The translations under genes and the position numbers were made by a program. The notes below the pieces were generated by a model that was given only the letters and a program-made list of their open reading frames with translations, searched no databases and had not been told where the DNA came from. This document shows, in pieces, positions 1 to 6,505 of a DNA stretch of 23,415 nt. The stretch comes from a virus, in the IMG/VR virus record IMGVR_UViG_3300047548_000050, positions 1 through 23,415 of that record. One strand, given 5' to 3'. Position 1 is the stretch's first letter. Every line of letters starts with the position of its first letter.

Positions 1-63
1 GACATAGCCTTGTGTCAGCACATCTTTTTCATCTGGCAGATGAAGCCAATATAAGACAGCCAT
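1..63 (-). CDS. 5' end of a leftward gene running off the window, possibly a GIY-YIG-type protein (partial)
   Basis: An ATG at 63-61 opens a frame that stays open to the edge. It has a good ribosome binding site (GGGGAA, four bases before the ATG). The 21 visible residues begin MAVLYWLHLPDEK and end with TQGYV. A short hydrophobic first strand containing YW-H followed by a GYV segment recalls the start of phage GIY-YIG-like proteins, where the two strands carry the GIY and YIG signatures. That comparison is inference from very few residues. It lies 80 bases downstream of the last tail gene, behind a GC-rich hairpin, and has its own ribosome binding site, so it could be a separately acquired gene. 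Function is otherwise unknown. Confidence 0.55.
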   Translation of the reverse strand, partial: MAVLYWLHLPDEKDVLTQGYV

Positions 64-93
64 TTGGTTCCCCAAATCTCGGGTGGTGACGCT

Positions 94-111
94 CCCCGCT
101 TACTCGCGGGG
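94..111. repeat. GC-rich inverted repeat (6-bp stem) after the last tail gene
   Basis: CCCCGC (94-99) and GCGGGG (106-111) form a perfect 6-bp stem around a 6-base loop, between the stop of the last tail gene and the partial gene at the left edge. Neither strand has a T-run after the stem, so this is not a standard intrinsic terminator. It could still slow transcription, protect the 3' end of the late mRNA or mark an insertion boundary. Confidence 0.45.
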
Positions 112-142
112 CTACGGATTCTGTCTTATGTTATTTGAAAAT

Positions 143-397
143 TTACTCAGGAATCGGAGGCGCATCAGGAATTTTTTGAATTGCAGATTTGTTTGCATCA
201 AAATAAAACTCAAATGTATTCACATCATCATTACAATCTACCCAAAATAATGGAAGTGCAATTTCAAATTCAGCATCACAGATTTCAGCAATTCTTTCAG
301 CAATAGCAGAATAAATTGGGAAGTATTTATCTCCAATTAATTCCCATCCAGAAATATATTGCACGGTTTCGTTTGGAGAAATTAGAGCTTTTTTCAT
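143..397 (-). CDS. Small tail-fibre-associated protein of unknown function (84 aa)
   Basis: The frame opens further upstream at a GTG (406), but the ATG at 397 is the better start: it lies two bases after the stop of the glycine-rich protein and has GGAG eight bases upstream. The product is acidic, with no membrane segment. It starts MKKALISPNE, has an internal SGWELIGDKY segment, and ends in a proline-rich DAPPIPE. It is the last gene of the tail block, directly after the putative adhesin. Small proteins in this position often help fold or attach the fibre tip, so that is a reasonable guess here, but the family is not recognised with certainty. Confidence 0.7.
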   Translation of the reverse strand: MKKALISPNETVQYISGWELIGDKYFPIYSAIAERIAEICDAEFEIALPLFWVDCNDDVNTFEFYFDANKSAIQKIPDAPPIPE

Positions 398-399
398 TT

Positions 400-1116
400 T
401 TACCACTCCACAATAACAACACCAGCAGTTCCATTGCCGCCTGCCTGATAACTGCCGCCATAGGCACCGCTTCCGCCATTACCATAACCAGTAGCGGCGG
501 CGCCAGCCACGCCACTTGGGCTAACTCTACCTACGCCACCAAAACCGCCAAACATACCAATCCCGGGATTGGTATCGGCTGGGCCAAAACAACCACCTCC
601 AGGCCCAGAAATAACTGCATTGCCCGAAGTGCCTGCGCCAGAACTATAATTAAAGTCACCGCTAGAACCCGCGCCAGATGCGCCGCCAGCACCGCCAAAC
701 CCTACGTTGGCCCATCTAGCACCACCGGCGCCCCCAGTGGCGGAACAATAAGCGCCAAAAGAGGATGTACCCCCAGCGTTCCCGTTACCGTTGTTTACAC
801 CAGTACCACCGGCCCCAACAGTTACAGTAATACTAGCTCCAGGAGTTAACCCAGTAATCCACTTAATAGCTATACCGCCTCCGCCCCCACCGCCTCCAGA
901 GCCTTCAGGAATGTTAACGGCACCACCACCAGCGCCGCCGCCTCCAACTACGGTGGCTTTTACAGAAGTTACTCCAGTCGGAACAGTAAATGTTGATGTT
1001 CCAGCAGTTGTAAAAAGCTGCGCACGTTGACCAACATAACTATTTGCACCAGCAGCAGTGGTTTGAGTCGTGCCGTCGTTAAAAGTAATGGCTGTTCCGC
1101 CAACTGTGATTGCCAT
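400..1116 (-). CDS. Glycine-rich tail fibre/adhesin tip protein
   Basis: A 238-residue protein with two parts. The N-terminal ~35 residues (VGGTAITFNDGTTQ) resemble the short collar motif at the start of many phage fibre-tip proteins. From about residue 45 it becomes very glycine-rich, with long GGGG tracts separated by short hydrophobic strands, ending in a GTAGVVIVEW-like strand. Glycine-rich domains of this kind form polyglycine-II bundles in phage receptor-binding tips such as gp38 of phage S16, and their loops decide host specificity. It is a virion surface protein acting at host recognition (inferred from domain type and position). The GC-rich, low-complexity DNA is a likely site for recombination or slippage. 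Confidence 0.75.
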   Translation of the reverse strand: MAITVGGTAITFNDGTTQTTAAGANSYVGQRAQLFTTAGTSTFTVPTGVTSVKATVVGGGGAGGGAVNIPEGSGGGGGGGGIAIKWITGLTPGASITVTVGAGGTGVNNGNGNAGGTSSFGAYCSATGGAGGARWANVGFGGAGGASGAGSSGDFNYSSGAGTSGNAVISGPGGGCFGPADTNPGIGMFGGFGGVGRVSPSGVAGAAATGYGNGGSGAYGGSYQAGGNGTAGVVIVEW

Positions 1117-1126
1117 TTATTGCTCC

Positions 1127-1444
1127 TTAAACAGAAGTAAATCCGGTTGCTTGATCCATGACAAATTTTGTCACGCCTTGATATTGGAAAAGCAATTGAC
1201 CGCTTACTTCCAACACAGTCCAATTTGATGTTTGAATACCAGAAGAATTGATATTCCAGTCGCCACTAGCACCAGAACCATCGGCACCAGCAACGCCAAG
1301 ATTAGTTCTTGCAGCAGGAGCAGACGATGCACCAGTGCCGCCATTGGCAACAGGAACAGCGTTTACAAGGCCATCAGTTGCGTCCAACCGGCCAGATGAA
1401 TCCAGGTTGTTTGCAAGCTGGGAAAGATTGTAGGCTTGTGTCAT
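1127..1444 (-). CDS. Tail fibre protein (short, ANGGTGASS-type)
   Basis: A 105-residue protein starting MTQAYNLSQLANNL. It carries the phrase VANGGTGASSAPAARTNLG at about residues 32-50, which is very common in phage tail fibres as a trimerisation or linker segment before a receptor-binding domain. The C-terminal half is short and beta-rich (WTVLEVSGQLLFQYQG). It sits between the tail tip protein and the glycine-rich adhesin, with only ten bases to each neighbour, so it is probably an adaptor fibre joining tail tip to adhesin. It is shorter than usual for this class, which often runs to several hundred residues. Confidence 0.75.
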   Translation of the reverse strand: MTQAYNLSQLANNLDSSGRLDATDGLVNAVPVANGGTGASSAPAARTNLGVAGADGSGASGDWNINSSGIQTSNWTVLEVSGQLLFQYQGVTKFVMDQATGFTSV

Positions 1445-1453
1445 TTCAAGTCC

Positions 1454-4400
1454 TTATGCGTTGCCAATCCTAGCAAATGTTTGCTGGTTGAGCAAGGTAA
1501 AGTTGTTGTTAAAAGCCTGCGTCAGATTGTAGCCGCCAGAATTGGCGGTGTAATCGTAGCCAGAACCTTTTGCGAGAAGTGCTCCGTTGGCATATACCTC
1601 CATTGCCAATGGATTGTTGGGGTAAACATAGGAAAGCGCCCCATTGATTGAATACGAAACCGTGTTCACAACGTTGGAGGCAGGAACCCCAAAGTTATTT
1701 TCTGTGAACATAATGAACGTCATTTTCCCAGTCACAGTACCAGGGAAGCCGCCCAAAGTGTTGCCAGAAAGGTCATAGTCGATTTCATTCAATTGAACGC
1801 CATTCACATAAATCATCTCAAATCCATTGCGGATTGTGAAATTAGATGGGGTCACAGTATTGGCAGATGAGACATCAACCGTATATCTGCTGAATGGTGT
1901 GTAAGTCGATCCAGCCGCACGCTTTCTAAAAACACCATATCCATTCACTGCACCAGAAATGCTTGTTGTGAATGTGATGGTTTTTGTGGAAACGTTGACT
2001 GATTGAACTGTGTAGGTCGTTGGGCTGTCTGTTGGCTGCGGTTGAACAGCAGCAAAGCAAAGCAAGTCACCAGCAACAACGTTTTGATAAAGCGGGTCAA
2101 CGTAAGTGATTGAATTCGATGTGCTGGATGCAATCAATCCATTGATGTTCTCGTAGTATTGATCTGTGCTGACAGCACGCATATTGATGACAACAACGAT
2201 TTCGCCACTTGCGCACGCATTTGAGAACGTAAAGTTTGTCGTGGTTTCTGTGTATTCGCTTGTGTCTGCAAGAATGCCATCGCGGAAAACAAGAATGTTT
2301 CCTACAACATGATTGACTGCAAATGTGGTTTGTCCAGAAGTTGCAGAAAACACAGTCTCTGTGTAGTAGAAGTTGTCAGGTTGCGTAAACCCGACAACTC
2401 GACCAAACACATCAACCGTCAGCGTTGCGGTGCTAAACGTCTTGGAATACACGCCAGCGCCAAAGTTCAAGAACTTTTGCAGAGACACAACCATCGAGCC
2501 TTGAGTGTTGTTGCTCACGCTCAAAAGCCCGTCAGCAGAGCTAACAGCGGTTGTTCCAGCCTTGGTCAATTGACCAGTACGTTTATCAAGGTCAATGTAG
2601 TTTTGTCCGTCCTCAAGCGCACCCCAAAGCGATGTGTCATATACCGACGTTTCAGTCGGAACAAATGCGCCTCCAAGATTTGAGAATCCTGCGTTGCCAA
2701 TCGCAAAGCTGAATTTCCTGTTCTGTCGGTTGGCAATCAACAAGTAGTTGGATGTGCCAAAGCTGCCTGCGTACCATGTGTAATCAGCAGGATTTGGGCT
2801 TCCGTTGGCCGTTGCGTTGTTCAACAAACCATAATAGGTTTTGTTCCTGGGATTCAGGCTAAACCCAACAGTGCCATCTGCGCTATCAGCATAGGCCACA
2901 GCAATCCAACGTTCTGTGTACTGGAATGTTGTAGGACGCCACTTGAACACAGCAGAAGCTGCGGAGTATTGGCTGTTGGCAATCGGGTTTACAAGCCGAG
3001 TGAACAAATACCAGTCGCCAGCAGGAATAGCCAGGTTCACAGTTGGAAGCGTCTGACCAACCGTGTATGGAGTCCCGTTGCTTGGTAATGCGGTAGTGCC
3101 ACCCAAAAGTAACTGAGATGCTGTTGGGCTTGGGAATGCGGAATACCAAACTTCGGCATACGTCACAAAACTTGCAGTACCAACATAGGGCTGGACATTA
3201 AAGCTCGGAACGGCAGCAGACGGATAGCTGCTGGCAACTGTCGGAGCGGGAACCGTGCCAAAATATGATGGGTCAGGAAGGTCTGTATTTGGCGCAGGAA
3301 CATACTTTGTGATGTCCTTGTCGTCATAGACCTGGGCGTTGTATTCGTTAAGCTCAAACGATGCGCCAAGGCTACCATCAGGCAAGGAAGCCTCAGACAC
3401 ACGCATCACACGGAAAGGCTTGTTTGACCAACCATAAGAAGAGTTGGTCACGGTTACAACATCGCCTGCATCAACCTGGATGCCAGGATATGCCGTGCTG
3501 AAGCTAACAATCAGGTCTTCACGAGCCTGCTCAAGAATTCGTGTGGCAAGGTATTGCGCTTGCACAGAATCATTGGTCATCGAGAACTGGACTGATTGCT
3601 TGTTGACCGGCTCGTTTGGATACAGCAATTCAGCAGGTGTTTCGTAATAAACAAAATCTGATTGATCGCGGTTTTGTGCGCTTGGGAATTCAGCTTCAAT
3701 TTGATTGACGCTGCTGGTAATGTCATAAGCACTGACGCGAATTTCTCCAATGATTGTGCTGTCATCAAAAGCATAGGCCGACGTAGTAGCTTTGTTGATA
3801 ACAATGCTCCATTGGCCTTTGGCTGCGTTGTATTGATTCCAAGAATCGCAAACAATCATGATGGAGTTGATGTTGTTCAAGCATGACTGACCAGTATCGA
3901 CAACACCATTGATTCGATAACGAGGTTGATAATAAGGCCCTGTACCATTTTCTTGATAAGCAATAGGCTCGTCAGAATAAGAATTCAATGCTGCAACAGA
4001 AGTCGTATCAACCAAATCAAATGGCATTGCAGCGCCATATTTTTCATTGGTCATGTAGTCATACCAAACATCACCTGGCTTTGCACATCCAGCACCATTG
4101 AGATAATGATGAACGTGATATGTCAAAGACTGCATGTTTGTAGTCTCTGCTTCACGGTTGTAATTCATCTTGACGATGGCAAAAGCAAGACCAGGCATTT
4201 GACGATTTGTCGGTGCCCAACGTAATTCAGCAGGCAAATCAGCGCCGCCCATGAATGCGGAAGGCAACGTTGCGCCGTTTGCAGAAGTAATCACACCATC
4301 TTGAGTGGATGTGTAAAGAGCAATATAGATGTTGCCGCTTACTTTGGAATCCACATTCCCAGCGCCATCTGTCAGGCTAACGACCTTTGTTTGGTCCGTG

Positions 4401-4774
4401 CTGTCAAATGTAATCTTGCGATCACCCCAATACATATCATTAAGGTCAAAAGAAAATTGACCGTTGGGGCTAATGTGGGAAATGACCAAGACGTAGTACA
4501 TGGTCTTGGCATCTGTGCTTAATGCTGCGTCAACAAAAGCACCGCCAAGATAAGCATCACCATAGACAACGGGAATGCTGTTTGTAGAAGACGGAGGAAC
4601 CTGCTGGCGAACACCATTGTCAACGGCCTGGTCTGCGCTCATATCAGGCGCAAATGCGCGAGACATGATGTTTGAAACAGCAAAGTTAATGGCAAACGCT
4701 GCGGCGGTGTGATACCAGGCAAAAGCACTGACAGATATTTCTGCCAGAGCCGCAACAATCATTGACCCGACCAT
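1454..4774 (-). CDS. Tail tip / host specificity protein, lambda gpJ-like
   Basis: A 1106-residue protein, close to lambda gpJ (1132 aa), which forms the central tail tip contacting the receptor. The N-terminus has two alanine-rich hydrophobic stretches (about residues 4-45), then an SIPVVYGDAYLGGAFVDAA segment typical of the ring domain. Residues about 390-490 contain the hub-like part: Q-YLATRILEQAREDL, GDVVTVTNSSYGW, and ELNEYNAQVYDDKDIT. The C-terminal 300 residues hold three diverged copies of a fibre module (about 802-868, 979-1055, 1056-1106), each with a core like V-x-x-N/D-G-x-x-L followed by an aromatic/acidic pair. It starts two bases after the acetyltransferase stop. The C-terminal modules probably present or carry the receptor-binding proteins encoded next. 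Confidence 0.85.
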   Translation of the reverse strand: MVGSMIVAALAEISVSAFAWYHTAAAFAINFAVSNIMSRAFAPDMSADQAVDNGVRQQVPPSSTNSIPVVYGDAYLGGAFVDAALSTDAKTMYYVLVISHISPNGQFSFDLNDMYWGDRKITFDSTDQTKVVSLTDGAGNVDSKVSGNIYIALYTSTQDGVITSANGATLPSAFMGGADLPAELRWAPTNRQMPGLAFAIVKMNYNREAETTNMQSLTYHVHHYLNGAGCAKPGDVWYDYMTNEKYGAAMPFDLVDTTSVAALNSYSDEPIAYQENGTGPYYQPRYRINGVVDTGQSCLNNINSIMIVCDSWNQYNAAKGQWSIVINKATTSAYAFDDSTIIGEIRVSAYDITSSVNQIEAEFPSAQNRDQSDFVYYETPAELLYPNEPVNKQSVQFSMTNDSVQAQYLATRILEQAREDLIVSFSTAYPGIQVDAGDVVTVTNSSYGWSNKPFRVMRVSEASLPDGSLGASFELNEYNAQVYDDKDITKYVPAPNTDLPDPSYFGTVPAPTVASSYPSAAVPSFNVQPYVGTASFVTYAEVWYSAFPSPTASQLLLGGTTALPSNGTPYTVGQTLPTVNLAIPAGDWYLFTRLVNPIANSQYSAASAVFKWRPTTFQYTERWIAVAYADSADGTVGFSLNPRNKTYYGLLNNATANGSPNPADYTWYAGSFGTSNYLLIANRQNRKFSFAIGNAGFSNLGGAFVPTETSVYDTSLWGALEDGQNYIDLDKRTGQLTKAGTTAVSSADGLLSVSNNTQGSMVVSLQKFLNFGAGVYSKTFSTATLTVDVFGRVVGFTQPDNFYYTETVFSATSGQTTFAVNHVVGNILVFRDGILADTSEYTETTTNFTFSNACASGEIVVVINMRAVSTDQYYENINGLIASSTSNSITYVDPLYQNVVAGDLLCFAAVQPQPTDSPTTYTVQSVNVSTKTITFTTSISGAVNGYGVFRKRAAGSTYTPFSRYTVDVSSANTVTPSNFTIRNGFEMIYVNGVQLNEIDYDLSGNTLGGFPGTVTGKMTFIMFTENNFGVPASNVVNTVSYSINGALSYVYPNNPLAMEVYANGALLAKGSGYDYTANSGGYNLTQAFNNNFTLLNQQTFARIGNA

Positions 4775-4776
4775 TT

Positions 4777-5223
4777 TTATTCCTTCACAAAACTAGCGCC
4801 GACAGCCTTGTATCCGCGCTTGATGTAATTTATCAGTGGTCCTTTGGCAGAAACCGATGTATAGGCACAATGAATTGAACCTTCTTTCAGCATCTTGCTT
4901 GCGATCTTGTCGTATTCAATCCAGAGTTTTCCGCCGACTGTCGTGTTGCGATGTTCTGGCTCAACCCACCACAAAAGCTCGTGAAGCTCTACAACCCCAG
5001 GGCACCAAATGTTGTTCTGTTTTATGGCGATCAATGCCCCAGCCATGTGGTCATCAATCAAAATAAATCCTCGACCTTGGATAATGGAAAATAACAACTC
5101 TTCAACATACTTTGGCATGTGAAAATGCGTCTTCCCAAGTGTGTCTACTGGATACTCAAATGAGTATGCTTCAACAATCTCCAAAAGCCTTGGAATGTCG
5201 TATCTTGTCGCAAGTCGAATCAT
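4777..5223 (-). CDS. GNAT-family acetyltransferase-like protein within the tail operon
   Basis: A 148-residue protein, the usual size for a single GNAT domain. The N-terminus IRLATRYDIPRLLEIVEAY matches the first strand and helix of the fold. Motif A is ELLWWVEPEHRNTTVGGKLW at about residues 82-101. In the acetyl-CoA loop the usual R-x-x-G-x-G has Thr in place of the first glycine, so cofactor binding may be altered. The C-terminal NYIKRGYKAVGASFVKE matches the closing GF/GY-x-x-x-x strand. It overlaps the upstream minor tail gene by four bases (ATGA), so it is made with the tail. Lambda-like phages usually have an NlpC/P60 peptidase and gpI at this place, and neither is seen. Substrate is unknown. 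Confidence 0.8.
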   Translation of the reverse strand: MIRLATRYDIPRLLEIVEAYSFEYPVDTLGKTHFHMPKYVEELLFSIIQGRGFILIDDHMAGALIAIKQNNIWCPGVVELHELLWWVEPEHRNTTVGGKLWIEYDKIASKMLKEGSIHCAYTSVSAKGPLINYIKRGYKAVGASFVKE

Positions 5224-5855
5224 AGTCCGAATCGTTTTTGTGATGGTGCTTGTGTTACGGCTTGGCTACCAGTTGTAGGTTCGCCACCAAAATCAAAGTA
5301 CGAGCCAGCAATTGCTGGAACCCGGTTCATGCTGTTGTCGCCAGGATAGAAAACCTGCCAAATCTTTGGAGTGGTTCTGACGCCACCAACACGGTTCTCA
5401 AGAATGGTTCTGAAAGACGCGCAGGAAATTCCAACAGTTGCCACACGAGTCCTGGCCTGCTCGTTCCAATCTTCCGTGATGGAATAGTTCGAAACAATGC
5501 CTTGGTAACGTTTGAAGAACTGCTGGGTTGGCGTCTGGATGATCTGGTTGTCGGCATCCAGAAAACCGCGCCATACCTCAATGCGAGAACCCTTGATGTC
5601 CGAACTCAAGATGATGGATACGTTTGTACCGTCAACGCCCGTCAAGGAAATGTTCAAATCAGAACTATTTGCCTTAATGTCTCGTTTGACTTCAGAAAGC
5701 TGGAGAAGACTGCCAAGGTTTGTGAATGTCATGTCATCCACAGAGATGGGAGCAGCGGCATTGCAGAACGTATAGACGTTCGATGGCATTGTGAGCCTAA
5801 TGAATTCGGCATGGCGGATAGACGAACTATCCAATGCCGTCATTGTTGTACTCAT
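5220..5855 (-). CDS. Minor tail protein, lambda gpL-like
   Basis: A 211-residue protein. It begins with a short helix followed by IRHAEFIRLTMPSNVYTFCNAAAPISV, then beta-strand-rich segments (DLNISLTGVDGTNVSIILSSDIKG, IEVWRGFLD) typical of tail tip proteins joining the distal tail ring to the central tip protein. The C-terminal part contains a W-x-x-x-x-PGD-x-S-M-x-R-V phrase common in gpL-type proteins. It lies after the gpM-like gene and before the acetyltransferase and gpJ-like gene, with 4-base overlaps on both sides. Assignment rests on position and sequence style; the cysteines that bind an iron-sulfur cluster in lambda gpL are not obvious. Confidence 0.65.
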   Translation of the reverse strand: MSTTMTALDSSSIRHAEFIRLTMPSNVYTFCNAAAPISVDDMTFTNLGSLLQLSEVKRDIKANSSDLNISLTGVDGTNVSIILSSDIKGSRIEVWRGFLDADNQIIQTPTQQFFKRYQGIVSNYSITEDWNEQARTRVATVGISCASFRTILENRVGGVRTTPKIWQVFYPGDNSMNRVPAIAGSYFDFGGEPTTGSQAVTQAPSQKRFGL

Positions 5856-6505
5856 TCTGTAATGTCCTCTCTAAACACAAACGCTTCATCCCAGTTGACA
5901 AAAGCGCCGCCAGGGGCTGGTGTGAGTGTATATGTTGGGCATCGTTCTGCCAAGACAATAAACTCGCATGTGTTGCCAACGCCAGCCAAAGTTCCAGTTG
6001 GCGGCGTGCCAATCACGGGACGATGCAAGCTGACGCTAACTGTCGAGTTCGTCCCGCGCAAAACGTCTTCCTTGACTTTGTATGTGTAGTTGCCGAGTTG
6101 CAAGAAATCGCCAGCTTTAAACACATATTTTGTCGAAGCCACGGATGGAAGATTCCCGATTGACACGACTTGAGAATTTGGCGCAGGAACAGAAGCAAGA
6201 GTCAAAGCATTGACTTGAGCCGTTGTCAAATCACCCTGGTAGTCAGTGAACCAAGCAAGATTTGCGCTGTTGAACGTGATCGTTTCTGGCAACTGACGGT
6301 CAAGGTTGTCGATGGTCTGAATGATGTCCCTAGATGTCGAATATGGCAGATAGTTGTGCGGAACAATAGTGAACACCCACGGCACCGAAGTCAGGTACTG
6401 AGCCACGCGAACTTGTCCAGAACGGCTTACCTGTTGCCCAACCGTCCTGCGGGTGTTTACAGTCATTGACTGCTGGTTCTCAAAGATCGTCTGGAACGAC
6501 ATCAT
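5852..6505 (-). CDS. Minor tail protein (distal tail, directly after tape measure)
   Basis: A 217-residue, beta-rich protein without membrane segments. It starts MMSFQTIFENQQSMTVN. In the middle, VASTKYVFKAGDFLQLGNYTYKVKEDVLRGTNSTVSVSLHRPV has the look of the small beta-sandwich domains that form the distal tail ring. Its start overlaps the tape measure stop by four bases and its end overlaps the next gene by four bases. The position equals that of lambda gpM or the distal tail protein Dit, and a structural role at the tail end is likely. The exact family is not recognised. Confidence 0.6.
   Translation of the reverse strand: MMSFQTIFENQQSMTVNTRRTVGQQVSRSGQVRVAQYLTSVPWVFTIVPHNYLPYSTSRDIIQTIDNLDRQLPETITFNSANLAWFTDYQGDLTTAQVNALTLASVPAPNSQVVSIGNLPSVASTKYVFKAGDFLQLGNYTYKVKEDVLRGTNSTVSVSLHRPVIGTPPTGTLAGVGNTCEFIVLAERCPTYTLTPAPGGAFVNWDEAFVFREDITE

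Noticed and set aside
316-849. 177-codon Thr/Ser/Ala-rich frame opposite the glycine-rich adhesin
   Set aside because: Complement of Gly codons reads as Thr/Pro/Ala; a compositional artefact.
5250-6089. 279-codon open frame on the + strand across two minor tail genes
   Set aside because: It spans the overlap of two well-supported minus-strand genes and has no protein-like features.
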